Part shown: positions 9,403 through 18,176 of the stretch, one piece after another
Layout: each line of letters begins with the position of its first letter
How positions within the stretch are numbered: position 1 is the stretch's first letter
The notes under the pieces: model-generated
What the model was told of the DNA's origin: nothing
What the model saw: only the letters and a program-made list of their open reading frames with translations
Database searches by the model: none
Position numbers and translations under genes: made by a program
Source: an uncultured Erythrobacter sp.
GTDB lineage: Bacteria; Pseudomonadota; Alphaproteobacteria; Sphingomonadales; Sphingomonadaceae
Length of the DNA: 64,000 nucleotides
Direction of reading: 5' to 3'
NCBI GenBank assembly: GCA_947502305.1
Contig: CANMZA010000001.1
Span: 992,001 to 1,056,000, forward strand

Positions 9403-10062
9403 ATGACATCCCAATCAGACGAATCCTTGCCGCTAGAGGCGCAATTGGCTGTGGTGCATACGCGCCCCAAAATGCGCGGGGCGTTAAGGATATTCCTTGA
9501 ACTCGATATGCGTATGGGCCGGATTGTGGCGGGAACGAGCGAACCGATGTTGGGCCAAATGCGGCTTGCATGGTGGCGTGATGAGCTGGGCAAACCAGCA
9601 GCCGACCGGCCCAGCGGTGATGCGGTGCTGGACGGTATTGGCGAATATTGGGCCGGGCGGGAAAGCGCTTTGTGCTCCCTCGTCGATGGCTGGGAATATA
9701 TGCTGGCCCCTGCACCAATGGGCGAAGGGGATGCGGCCGGTTTCGCAAATGGCAGAGCGCAGGCGCTCATGGCGGTCTATGATGGCGAGAGCCGCGCCAA
9801 TCCTGCGGCGTTTGAAGCGGCGGCGGCCACATGGGCCTATGCCGATATGGCGGCGAAAGTGTCCTTGGAAGAAGAGCGCGAATTGTTGACCCGGCTTGGC
9901 CTTGCCAAAGCGGCGGCGATTTCGCGCCTGGCTCGGTCTGCTCGCGGATTGGCGGTGCTTGGGGCATTGGGCGCGCGATCTTTGCGCGGCGGCGCGCGGC
10001 CCTTGATGGAAGGCAGAACCGCTTCGCTCACCGCAACAAGAGCCGCTATCTTCGGCAAGTGA
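9403..10062 (+). CDS. Squalene/phytoene synthase-family protein (short form)
   Basis: The 219 residues resemble the short phytoene-synthase-like proteins related to mitochondrial NDUFAF6. RIFLELDMRMGRIVAGTSEPMLGQMRLAWWRDEL (about 29-62) is the family's conserved start, and AAAATWAYADMAA follows a central gap. I do not see the paired DxxxD diphosphate-binding motifs of genuine phytoene synthases, so prenyl synthase activity is doubtful; an assembly-factor-like role is the alternative. Divergent from the tadG gene, upstream of the EF-hand gene. Confidence 0.65.
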   Translation: MTSQSDESLPLEAQLAVVHTRPKMRGALRIFLELDMRMGRIVAGTSEPMLGQMRLAWWRDELGKPAADRPSGDAVLDGIGEYWAGRESALCSLVDGWEYMLAPAPMGEGDAAGFANGRAQALMAVYDGESRANPAAFEAAAATWAYADMAAKVSLEEERELLTRLGLAKAAAISRLARSARGLAVLGALGARSLRGGARPLMEGRTASLTATRAAIFGK

Positions 10063-10101
10063 AAATGTGTATTCCCATACGCGTAGGTCGTGAGGGAAGA
10101 T

Positions 10102-10578
10102 ATGCGTCAAACTATAAGTCAGACTATACTGGGAGTATTCGTGGGACTGATCCTTGCCGGGGTCGGTGTTTTTTGGTGGCAAGCGCGCGCGCAGATTGAA
10201 ACAAACGCCCCGCCGCCGCCAGAACCCGAAGAGATTGTCGAAGCGCCCGATGTTTTGCCCGAAGTCGATCCCGGCGATCTAACCGGCCCTGCGCCGCCAG
10301 AGGCCAGCGAATTGTCGCGCGAGGAACGGCGTTTCTTCCGCTATGACCGCAATCGTGACCGGATCATCACCCGCAACGAGATGCTCTCCAGCCGCTCTGA
10401 TGCGTTTCGCAAACTCGACGTGGATGGCAACAATCTGCTGACATTTGAAGAATGGGCGGTGACCACGGCGGAGCGTTTTGACGGCATGGACGCCAATGGC
10501 AATGCGGAATTGACCCCGGCGGAATTTGCCACGACCAAACCTCGGCCGCGCGCGCCTCGGCCTGCTTGCCGTTGTTAA
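10102..10578 (+). CDS. Membrane-anchored EF-hand protein
   Basis: The 158 residues have an N-terminal transmembrane helix (about 7-27, TILGVFVGLILAGVGVFWW), a Pro/Glu-rich spacer, and three EF-hand loops: DRNRDRIITRNE, DVDGNNLLTFEE and DANGNAELTPAE. All keep Asp or Asn at the calcium-ligand positions and end in Glu. Probably a periplasmic calcium-binding protein of unknown role. ATG 10102 is preferred over GTG 10090 because GAGGGAAG lies directly before it. The C-terminus is short, basic and Pro/Cys-rich. The stop is only four bases from the convergent trmFO stop. Confidence 0.8.
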   Translation: MRQTISQTILGVFVGLILAGVGVFWWQARAQIETNAPPPPEPEEIVEAPDVLPEVDPGDLTGPAPPEASELSREERRFFRYDRNRDRIITRNEMLSSRSDAFRKLDVDGNNLLTFEEWAVTTAERFDGMDANGNAELTPAEFATTKPRPRAPRPACRC

Positions 10579-10582
10579 ATGC

Positions 10583-11968
10583 CTAGGCTGGAACGGGCTG
10601 AGCGCTCGCTTCTAGCCATTGCTGCAAATCTTCCTTGCCGCGCGAAGTATAGGCTTCTTTGCGGATTTTCTTCTTCACCTTGTGCAGGGGCGGGAACAGT
10701 CCGAAATTGACATTCATGGGCTGAAATGTCGCGGCCTCTGCATCGCCGGTAATATGGGTGAGCAAAGCGCCCATGGCCGTGGTTGCGGGAAGGGCGCTCC
10801 ATTCGCGCCCGGCCAATTCCGCCGCCGTCATCATGCCAGCGACAAGACCGATCGCCGCGCTTTCCACATACCCCTCACACCCAGTGATCTGCCCGGCAAA
10901 GCGGACATGCGGCGCCGCGTTCAAACGCAATTGCCGGTCCAGAACCTGCGGTGAATTTAGGAATGTGTTCCGGTGCAATCCGCCAAGCCGCGCAAATTCC
11001 GCATTCTCCAACCCCGGAATGGTGCGGAACAAATCGGCCTGCGATCCATATTTCAGCTTCGTCTGGAAACCGACCATATTCCACAAAGTGCCAAGTTTGT
11101 TATCCTGACGCAGCTGAACCACGGCATAGGGCCAGCGCCCTTGTGGGAATTCTTCATTGGTGTCGTAAGGATTATCCAGACCAACACCCTTCATCGGGCC
11201 ATAGCGCAAGGTTTCGACCCCGCGCGCCGCCATCACCTCAATCGGCATACAGCCATCGAAATAGGGCGTGTCTATTTCCCATTCTTTAAATTCGGTCGTA
11301 TCCCCTTCAACCAAGGCGGTGTGGAAGGCGAGATATTGCTCCTTCGTCATCGGGCAATTGATGTAATCGCCGTCTTCGTTGGAGGCTTCGGTGCGTTTGT
11401 TCCAGCGCGATTGCACCCAGCATTTTGACATGTCGATACTGTCGCGGTGGATGATCGGGGCGATAGCATCGAAAAACGCCAAGCGTTCTTCGCCGGTTGC
11501 GCCGACGATACTAGTGGCAAGCGATTGCGCGGTAAGCGGGCCGGTCGCCACAATCGTAAGGCCAGCGGCGGGCAGGGCATCGACCCGTTCGCGGACTATT
11601 GTGACGTTCGGATGTGCACCCAGCGCCTTTTCCACTTCAGCAGAAAACACATCCCGGTCCACCGCCATGGCGCTGCCTGCGGGTACCCGTGCAATTTCGC
11701 CCGCGCGCATAATGATGCTGTCCAATTGGCGCATTTCATGATGCAACAGGCCGACAGCGTTTTTCGTATCATCGTCCGATCGGAAGGAGTTGGAGCACAC
11801 CAATTCCGCCAGCCCGTCGGTTTGATGCGCGGGCGTTTGCTCGCCGCTGCCGCGCATTTCGGATAGGCGCACTTTCACCCCGCGCTGGGCCAATTGCCAC
11901 GCGGCTTCTGATCCGGCGAGGCCGCCGCCGATAATGTGGACATCATGTGCGCTATTTGTGTCTGTCAT
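10583..11968 (-). CDS. trmFO: Methylenetetrahydrofolate-tRNA-(uracil-5-)-methyltransferase TrmFO
   Basis: Flavoprotein that forms 5-methyluridine at position 54 of tRNA using methylenetetrahydrofolate and FADH2. The 461 residues open with the FAD motif [16 protein letters not shown], followed by [11 protein letters not shown] and the family hallmark [25 protein letters not shown] and [20 protein letters not shown] are also typical. Length is normal for the GidA-related small form. It converges on the EF-hand gene with a four-base gap and no visible intrinsic terminator. Confidence 0.96.
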   Translation of the reverse strand: MTDTNSAHDVHIIGGGLAGSEAAWQLAQRGVKVRLSEMRGSGEQTPAHQTDGLAELVCSNSFRSDDDTKNAVGLLHHEMRQLDSIIMRAGEIARVPAGSAMAVDRDVFSAEVEKALGAHPNVTIVRERVDALPAAGLTIVATGPLTAQSLATSIVGATGEERLAFFDAIAPIIHRDSIDMSKCWVQSRWNKRTEASNEDGDYINCPMTKEQYLAFHTALVEGDTTEFKEWEIDTPYFDGCMPIEVMAARGVETLRYGPMKGVGLDNPYDTNEEFPQGRWPYAVVQLRQDNKLGTLWNMVGFQTKLKYGSQADLFRTIPGLENAEFARLGGLHRNTFLNSPQVLDRQLRLNAAPHVRFAGQITGCEGYVESAAIGLVAGMMTAAELAGREWSALPATTAMGALLTHITGDAEAATFQPMNVNFGLFPPLHKVKKKIRKEAYTSRGKEDLQQWLEASAQPVPA

Positions 11969-12056
11969 GGTGGGCGCAATAATTGCGTGCTAGCCTGACC
12001 ACAACCCCATAGCGGCCAGCAAATCGGTGGCCGCGTCTTAGCGAAGAGAGACACAC

Positions 12057-12725
12057 ATGGTGAAACCAGCGCTGATTGACCATCGCCCTTGGCTGCTGGC
12101 CGGTGTGACGGCGGCCATCGCCTATTATTTCCTGCAGGATAATCAGGCGGATGGTGGCTGGGCGATGGGCGGCGTTTGGCTGATGCTGCTAAAGGGGGCG
12201 GGCGTTGGTTTCCTTGCGCTCTATGCGTGGCGGCGCAGCGGCGGAGCGGACGGTTTGATCCTCGTCATCGCTTTGGCGCTCAGCGCGGCGGCGGATATGG
12301 TTCTGGTGATCGATTTTCAGGCGGGCGGGGCGTTGTTCGCATTGTCGCATATCGCCGCGACAATCCTGTATCTGCGCAACCGGCGGGCTAATGCGAGCGT
12401 CAGCCAGAAATTGCTCGGCGCGGCTTTGTTGATTGCCGCGCCGGTGCTGTCTTACGCGCTATCCGGCGATCCGATGATTGCGCTTTATGGCGTGTTGCTC
12501 GGTGCGATGGCGGCGGCGGCTTGGACCAGCCGCTTTCCACGTTACCGTGTGGGGATTGGAGCGGTTTTGTTCGTGATCAGCGATTGGTTGATCTTCAGCA
12601 GATTTGGCGCGTTCAACCTTGAACCGCTGCCGGAATTGCTGATTTGGCCGCTCTATTTCGCCGGTCAATTTTTGATCGCGACGGGCGTGGTGCAGACTTT
12701 GCGCGGGGAACACCCGGCGAAATAG
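12057..12725 (+). CDS. YhhN/TMEM86-family membrane protein (lysoplasmalogenase-like)
   Basis: Polytopic inner-membrane protein of 222 residues with about seven to eight hydrophobic segments. The conserved family residues are visible: LSAAADMVLVIDF (near 80), FALSHIAAT, and VLFVISDWLIFSRF near the C-terminus. Animal members hydrolyse lysoplasmalogens, but the bacterial function is less certain. A GAGAGA Shine-Dalgarno sequence precedes ATG 12057. Its stop is three bases from the convergent tauD-like gene. Confidence 0.82.
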   Translation: MVKPALIDHRPWLLAGVTAAIAYYFLQDNQADGGWAMGGVWLMLLKGAGVGFLALYAWRRSGGADGLILVIALALSAAADMVLVIDFQAGGALFALSHIAATILYLRNRRANASVSQKLLGAALLIAAPVLSYALSGDPMIALYGVLLGAMAAAAWTSRFPRYRVGIGAVLFVISDWLIFSRFGAFNLEPLPELLIWPLYFAGQFLIATGVVQTLRGEHPAK

Positions 12726-12728
12726 GTT

Positions 12729-13565
12729 TTAGTGCGCCGCGATGGTGGTGCGGTGCAATTCGCGCCTGTGGCCTTCATATCCGCCGGTCGCCTTGTGATT
12801 GAGCGCGCGATTGTCCCACATCAGCAGCATACCCGGCTCCCATTTGTGCCGGTACAAAAATTCCTCGCTCTCACACCATTGGTGCAGCTCCAGAATCAAT
12901 TCCATCGCCGCGCTGTCCTCCATCCCTTCGATCCCGACCGTGTAGCTTGAGGAGCAATAAAGCGTTTCTTCGCCGGTTTCTGGGTGGGGTATGATGAGCG
13001 GGTGGGCATATCGCGCCCGCGCAGCTTCGCTGGGGCGGATTGCCATAGATCGCCCGGCATCGTCATCGCCGTAAAGCCCGTCTGGCGCATAGCCTCTGGT
13101 CGCGGAATGAACCCCGCGCAATGTGCGCAATTGCGCCTTTCGCGCGTCGGGCAGCGCGGCAAAGGCGGCGACTTGGTTGGAGAATAGAGTATCCCCGCCC
13201 ACCGGCGGAATTTCGACCGCCAATAAACACGTGCCCGATGGCGGCTTGGGCAGGAAGCTCCAATCGCTGTGCCAGTTTTCTGCAAAGAGCGGCGATGTCT
13301 CATCCGCCTCTCGCTGAATCGCGGCGATGTTCTTGCGGCCCTTTATTGGGTCAAAGAACGGATCTTCGCCAAACCCGCCCATCGCCAGCGTAAACCGCTC
13401 AAGCGCATCATCATCCATCTGCGGATCGGCAAAGGCCAACACTTTATACGTCAACCAAGCCCGCCGAATTTCCTCGATTAAGCCTGCTTCAAATTCACCA
13501 GATAGGTCGCACCCGGTCACCCGTGCGCCGCACGATTGACCGCTGGGTGTGACCGATAGGCTCAT
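12729..13565 (-). CDS. TauD/TfdA-family Fe(II)/2-oxoglutarate-dependent dioxygenase
   Basis: The 278 residues show the full 2-His-1-carboxylate iron site: HSD in ENWHSDWSFLPKPP (near 98) and a distal His in NRALNHKATGG. Arg in HRRELHRT should bind 2-oxoglutarate. The family includes taurine, 2,4-D and other small-molecule oxygenases, so the substrate cannot be assigned. Its ATG overlaps the gyrA TGA (ATGA), an unexpected partnership that suggests it is translated from the gyrA message. Confidence 0.9.
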   Translation of the reverse strand: MSLSVTPSGQSCGARVTGCDLSGEFEAGLIEEIRRAWLTYKVLAFADPQMDDDALERFTLAMGGFGEDPFFDPIKGRKNIAAIQREADETSPLFAENWHSDWSFLPKPPSGTCLLAVEIPPVGGDTLFSNQVAAFAALPDARKAQLRTLRGVHSATRGYAPDGLYGDDDAGRSMAIRPSEAARARYAHPLIIPHPETGEETLYCSSSYTVGIEGMEDSAAMELILELHQWCESEEFLYRHKWEPGMLLMWDNRALNHKATGGYEGHRRELHRTTIAAH

Positions 13566-16372
13566 TCAGCGGGGTTTTCGTCTGGAGAGGAGGGCCCGCC
13601 CTGATCAGCGCTCTCATCAGCTGGGGTTTCTGCGCTGTCTGCTCCGCCTGTGCCGTCTTCCGATCCGGGCTCAACCTCGGCTTCTTCCTCAGTTTCGTCG
13701 ATCTTCACTGCGGCAACGATTGTCTCTTTCTTGCCGACATCGAACAACCTCACGCCCGCTGAATTGCGCCCAATCACGCGCAGGCTTTCCAGCCCGATGC
13801 GGATCAGTTTCGCTTGATCCGTCACCAACATCAATTGATCGCCAGTGATCACCGGGAAGCTGGAGACGACCGGGCCGTTGCGCGCAATATTGTCGATATT
13901 GATCAAACCCTGACCACCCCGGCCAATGCGGCGATATTCATAGGCGCTGGACACTTTGCCGTATCCGTTGGAGCAGACCGTGAGGATGAATTGCTCGCGA
14001 TCTTTCAGCGTTTCATAACGCTGCGCGCTAAGCTCTGGCTCGCCTTCTTTCTCGCCCTTCCACGGTGCAAATTTCAAATATTGCTCGCGCTCTTCGGCAT
14101 CCGTTCCGGTCGCGCCCAAGATGGATAGGGAGACGACTTCATCGCCCTCGGCCAGTTTCATGCCGCGTACGCCAGTTGAAGTCCGCGACGTAAATTCGCG
14201 CACATCTTCCCCGGCAAAGCGGATCGCCTTGCCCATTCGGCTCGCCAGCAACACATCATCCGTGGCCGAAAGCAGCGCAACGCCGATCAGCTTGTCTTCG
14301 CTTTCCGGGTCGAACTTCATCGCGAATTTGCCGTTGGATGGAATGTTGGTGAAGGCATCCATCGCATTGCGGCGCACATTGCCTTTTGCGGTGGCAAACA
14401 CCACCGACAGATCGCCCCATTCCGCCTCATCCTCTGGCAGAGGCAGCACGGTCCGGATCGTCTCGCCTTCATCCAAGGAAGGCAGTAAGTTCACGATTGG
14501 ACGCCCGCGCGTGCTCGGTCCGCCTTCGGGCAATTTCCACACTTTCAGGCGGTAAACCTTGCCAGCGGTGGAGAAGAACAGGACCGGAGTGTGCGTCGAG
14601 GTGACGAACATTTCCGCAATCGCATCCTCATCCTTGGTCGACATTCCGGCGCGGCCTTTGCCGCCGCGATTCTGTGCGCGGAACGTCGAAAGCGGTGTGC
14701 GCTTGATATAACCATCGAGGGTAACCGTCACGACCATCTCGTCACGTTCGATCAGGTCTTCGTCTTCAAGACCATCCCAAGCAGGCGCAATTTCGGACAT
14801 TCGCGGTGTTGCATATGTCGCGCGGATTTCCTCTAACTCTTCGCGCATCACCGCATAGAGTTTGACCCGGTCGGCCAAAATGGCGAGGAATTCTTCGATT
14901 CTATCGGCCAGCTCTTGCAGTTCATCGCCGATCTCATCCCGGCCCAGAGCCGTCAAACGGTGCAGCCTTAGATCCAAGATCGCTTTAACTTGCCGTTCAG
15001 ACAGGCGGTATGTTCCGCCATCTTGGTCTTTGGTTGGCTCAATCGCCTCGACCAGTTCGATATATTTCGCAATATCGCCAATCGGCCACTCTTTGGCCAG
15101 CAACCTTTCACGCGCAGTCGCCGGATTGGGCGCGCCGCGAATGATCGCCACGATTTCATCAAGGTTCGAAACCGCAACCACCAGGCCGAGCAAGATGTGC
15201 GCCCGGTCCCGCGCCTTGGCGAGTTCAAATTTCGTGCGCCGAGTGATGACCTCTTCGCGGAATTGAATAAATGCCTGAATAAAATCACGCAGCATCAGCG
15301 TTTCAGGGCGGCCGCCCCGGATCGCGAGCATATTGGCCGGGAAGCTGGATTGCGCCGGTGTATGCCGCCAAATTTGATTGAGCACGACCTCTGCGGTCGC
15401 ATCGCGTTTCAAATCGATCACAACGCGCACACCAATGCGCGAGCTTTCATCGCGGATATCAGAGATACCTTCGATCCGTTTTTCTTTGGCTGCGTCGGCG
15501 ATTTTCTCGACCAGACCGGCTTTACCAACCTGATAGGGGATAGAGGTAAAGACGATGCTTTCCCGGTCCCCGCGCCGGGTCTCAATTTCGTGACGGCACC
15601 GCATCAGGATCGAACCACGGCCAGTTGTATAAGCCGCCTTCGCCCCGCTTGTGCCCAAAATCAGCGGCGCAGTGGGGAAGTCAGGTCCGGGGATATATTC
15701 GATCAATTCTTCCGAAGTGATCGCCGGATTGTCCATAAAGGCAAAACAGCCATCGAGCACTTCGCCCAGATTATGCGGCGGCACATTCGTGGCCATACCA
15801 ACCGCGATCCCGCCAGCACCATTGACCAGCAGATTGGGGAAACGCGCAGGCAGAACAGACGGCTCACGCTTGCGGCCATCATAGTTCGGCACGAAATCAA
15901 TCGTGTCCTTATCAAGATCATCCAGCAGCGTGTCCGTGACCCGTGCCAAGCGCGCCTCTGTATAGCGCATGGAGGCGGGCGGATCGGGATCCATCGACCC
16001 AAAGTTACCCTGACCATCAATCAGCGGAACCCGCATCGACCACGGCTGCGTCAGCCGGGCGAGGGCGTCGTAAATCGCACTGTCACCGTGGGGGTGGAAA
16101 TCGCCCATCACATCGCCGACGATCTTGGCGCTTTTCACAAACGGACGGCCCGCGACAAAATTGCCGAGCTTACTGGCGTAAAGGATTCGGCGGTGCACCG
16201 GTTTCAACCCATCGCGCACATCAGGCAAAGCGCGGCTGACGATCACGCTCATCGCGTAGTCGAGATAGCTGGTCTTCATTTCATCGACGATGTCGATGCG
16301 TTCATACTCGCCCGCGGGATTAGGTTCCGGGGCCGCAGCAATCGGTTCGAGAATGTCGTTATCGTCGCTCAA
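13562..16372 (-). CDS. gyrA: DNA gyrase subunit A
   Basis: Breakage-reunion subunit of gyrase, which introduces negative supercoils. It has 936 residues. The catalytic Tyr is in ASMRYTEARL (about 137). The quinolone region DFHPHGDSAIYDALARL keeps Ser98 and Asp102, equivalent to E. coli Ser83 and Asp87, so the classical resistance changes are absent. The C-terminal beta-pinwheel contains a GyrA-box-like AQNRGGKGRAG. A long acidic tail of about 60 residues (Glu/Asp/Ser/Pro) ends the protein. The start is TTG at 16372; no Shine-Dalgarno sequence and no nearby ATG or GTG is seen. The tauD-like gene follows with an ATGA overlap. Confidence 0.97.
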   Translation of the reverse strand: MSDDNDILEPIAAAPEPNPAGEYERIDIVDEMKTSYLDYAMSVIVSRALPDVRDGLKPVHRRILYASKLGNFVAGRPFVKSAKIVGDVMGDFHPHGDSAIYDALARLTQPWSMRVPLIDGQGNFGSMDPDPPASMRYTEARLARVTDTLLDDLDKDTIDFVPNYDGRKREPSVLPARFPNLLVNGAGGIAVGMATNVPPHNLGEVLDGCFAFMDNPAITSEELIEYIPGPDFPTAPLILGTSGAKAAYTTGRGSILMRCRHEIETRRGDRESIVFTSIPYQVGKAGLVEKIADAAKEKRIEGISDIRDESSRIGVRVVIDLKRDATAEVVLNQIWRHTPAQSSFPANMLAIRGGRPETLMLRDFIQAFIQFREEVITRRTKFELAKARDRAHILLGLVVAVSNLDEIVAIIRGAPNPATARERLLAKEWPIGDIAKYIELVEAIEPTKDQDGGTYRLSERQVKAILDLRLHRLTALGRDEIGDELQELADRIEEFLAILADRVKLYAVMREELEEIRATYATPRMSEIAPAWDGLEDEDLIERDEMVVTVTLDGYIKRTPLSTFRAQNRGGKGRAGMSTKDEDAIAEMFVTSTHTPVLFFSTAGKVYRLKVWKLPEGGPSTRGRPIVNLLPSLDEGETIRTVLPLPEDEAEWGDLSVVFATAKGNVRRNAMDAFTNIPSNGKFAMKFDPESEDKLIGVALLSATDDVLLASRMGKAIRFAGEDVREFTSRTSTGVRGMKLAEGDEVVSLSILGATGTDAEEREQYLKFAPWKGEKEGEPELSAQRYETLKDREQFILTVCSNGYGKVSSAYEYRRIGRGGQGLINIDNIARNGPVVSSFPVITGDQLMLVTDQAKLIRIGLESLRVIGRNSAGVRLFDVGKKETIVAAVKIDETEEEAEVEPGSEDGTGGADSAETPADESADQGGPSSPDENPAE

Positions 16373-16731
16373 AGGGGCGGCCGTTTCTATTGTTTAAAAG
16401 GGTTCGTTTGATGTGCGTTCAATCTAGGCGCTTGCAGGGGGCAATGCCACCAGAATGGGCGAACAATGCGGCGCTGTGCCCCCTTTTTCCACATTTCCAC
16501 AAATGTCTGGCGGTAAAGTCGGGATATTATCGCCCCGCTATGCGTTTATTGCGCATTGGCGAAGCATTAAAACACACCGTTCAATCACCATTCAGCCCAC
16601 TTCGCCTACAACGAATTGCAAATGATGAGGCACTCGGACTATGGGCGTCTCAGAAACAGTTAACACGATGATCCGCCTGCGAGGACTGGAAGCCGCGCAG
16701 CAAACGACATTCATTCTAGAGGAACCCCCGT
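16373..16731. promoter_or_regulatory. Divergent intergenic region between gyrA and the secreted repeat-protein gene
   Basis: This 359-base spacer must hold the promoters of both flanking genes. I see no convincing protein gene in it. It contains a perfect 8-base inverted repeat (AGGGGGCA 16436-16443, TGCCCCCT 16477-16484) followed by T-rich sequence, a GTTAAC at about 16660, and a GAGG Shine-Dalgarno sequence at 16719-16722 for the downstream gene. No -35/-10 pair can be assigned with confidence. Confidence 0.5.
16436..16489. repeat. Inverted repeat with T tract upstream of gyrA
   Basis: AGGGGGCA and TGCCCCCT are perfect complements separated by 33 bases, with CTTTTT directly after the right arm. 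On the plus strand this could end an unseen short transcript; on the minus strand it lies in the gyrA upstream region and could affect the leader. The loop is long, so the assignment is weak. Confidence 0.35.
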
Positions 16732-18096
16732 ATGATTTCCCTTCTTATGCGCAAAAGCACTTCGTCGCTCGCACTCGCTTTGGCTTTGGCCAGCGGCACT
16801 GCGGTTGTTGCAACTGCGGTTATCCCAGCGGATGCCAATGCCCAGCGTAACCGTGACCGCGACCGGGATCGTGACAGTTCATCAGAATCGGATGGCGGCG
16901 GATACAGTGCAGAATTTCGCGCGGTCTATGTGCCTTTGGACGAGGCGCTGAAGGCAGAAGGCGCCAGCGTCGCAGCTTTGCGCCCGCAGATTGATGCTCT
17001 GATCCCGCTGCTCAATTCCAATGATGAGAAAATCGCAGGCGGCGGGTTGATTTTTAACGCCGGGATTTCTTCGTCGGATCGCGCGTTGCAATTGCAAGGT
17101 ATGGAAATCATGCTGGCCAGCGGCAAAGTGCCGATTGAGCAGACTGGCCGTTACAATTTTATCGCCTATCAATTGGCCAATGAAGGGCGTGATTACGCCA
17201 AAGCGCGCCGTTATCTGCAAGGCGCAATCGATTACAATTTCACCACGGCGAATGTGTCCGCACCTGATCTTCAGATTGCGATGGCCGAAAGCTTCTTTGC
17301 CTCCAATGAATTGACCGCAGGCTTTGAATATCTCGCCGGCGCGATCAATGGCCGCAAGGCGCAAGGTTTGGCCGTGGAAGAGCAATGGTATCGCCGCGGT
17401 GTGACGGTCGCCTATGAAAACGAAATCGTGCCGACCGTGTACGACTTTGCGGCAATGTGGATCAGCGCATTTCCATCGTCAGACAATTGGCGCGATGCGA
17501 TCAATTTGACCCGCAATCTGAACACGTTTGAAGGGCCAGAAATCCTCGACCTGTTCCGCCTCAGCCGCCGGGTTGGTGCGCTGCAAGACGCGTCTGATTA
17601 TGACTATTATGTCGAGGCCGCCGATGCACGCCGTCTGCCGAAAGAGGTCCGCGACGTTATCAATGAAGGCATGGCCACCGGGGTCGTCACCAGCGACAAT
17701 CTGTATATCTCAGAAGCGTTGACGATCGCCAATGGCCGCATTTCCAGCGACCGCGCCGATTTGCCTGCGCTGGAGCGTGATGCGTCTGCTAGCGGTGCCG
17801 GTCTGCGCACTGTGGTTGCGGCAGGTAACGCCTTCCTCAGCTATGACGATTTCGGCAAAGCGGCGGGCTTTTACAACCGCGCGCTTGGTATGCCGGGTGT
17901 GGACAGCGCTCAAACCTTGACGCGGCTTGGCATTGCGCAAGTCGGCATGGGTGATTTTGACGCGGCCCGCGCAAGTTTTGGGCAAGTGCAAGGCAAACGT
18001 CTGCCGATTGCTAAGCTGTGGATCGCATACGCCAATGAAATGGAAGCCGCATCGGCTCCTACACCCGCCGCACCAGCGGCTCTGCCCATCGGCTAA
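16732..18096 (+). CDS. Secreted TPR-like repeat protein of unknown function
   Basis: The 454 residues begin with a Sec signal peptide (about 1-37, hydrophobic core LALALALASGTAVVATAVI, likely cleavage after ADANA). A charged low-complexity stretch follows: RNRDRDRDRDSSSESDGGG. The remainder is alpha-helical with TPR-like elements (YAKARRYLQGAIDY, FGKAAGFYNRALGMPGV, LTRLGIAQVGMGDFDAARASF), pointing to a periplasmic scaffold or protein-interaction role. GAGG lies 10 bases before ATG 16732. A strong terminator follows, so it is probably monocistronic. I do not recognise a named family. Confidence 0.85.
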   Translation: MISLLMRKSTSSLALALALASGTAVVATAVIPADANAQRNRDRDRDRDSSSESDGGGYSAEFRAVYVPLDEALKAEGASVAALRPQIDALIPLLNSNDEKIAGGGLIFNAGISSSDRALQLQGMEIMLASGKVPIEQTGRYNFIAYQLANEGRDYAKARRYLQGAIDYNFTTANVSAPDLQIAMAESFFASNELTAGFEYLAGAINGRKAQGLAVEEQWYRRGVTVAYENEIVPTVYDFAAMWISAFPSSDNWRDAINLTRNLNTFEGPEILDLFRLSRRVGALQDASDYDYYVEAADARRLPKEVRDVINEGMATGVVTSDNLYISEALTIANGRISSDRADLPALERDASASGAGLRTVVAAGNAFLSYDDFGKAAGFYNRALGMPGVDSAQTLTRLGIAQVGMGDFDAARASFGQVQGKRLPIAKLWIAYANEMEAASAPTPAAPAALPIG

Positions 18097-18115
18097 ACAT
18101 CAGCACATTCGCAAC

Positions 18116-18153
18116 AAAAAGGCCGCTCGGATCTGTTCCGGGCGGCCTTTTTT
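18116..18153 (+). terminator. Intrinsic terminator after the secreted repeat-protein gene
   Basis: AAAAAGGCCGC (18116-18126) pairs with GCGGCCTTTTTT (18142-18153), with an additional short inner pairing and a small loop. It lies 20 bases after the stop. The A tract on the left makes it possibly bidirectional for the convergent NYN gene. Confidence 0.9.
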
Positions 18154-18176
18154 GTGCTTGGAGTTGCGGCAGACCT

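Noticed and set aside
14990..16411. 473-codon open frame on the plus strand opposite gyrA
   Set aside because: It is antisense to an unmistakable gyrA, is rich in Arg, His and Gln as expected of a complementary-strand frame in GC-rich DNA, and has no recognisable motif.
16402..16420. GTTC...GTTC upstream of gyrA as an SOS box
   Set aside because: The half-sites are 11 bases apart, not seven, so it does not fit the LexA pattern.
16390..16671. 93-codon open frame in the gyrA upstream spacer
   Set aside because: No ribosome-binding site, no hydrophobic or domain pattern, and it covers the promoter region needed by both neighbours.
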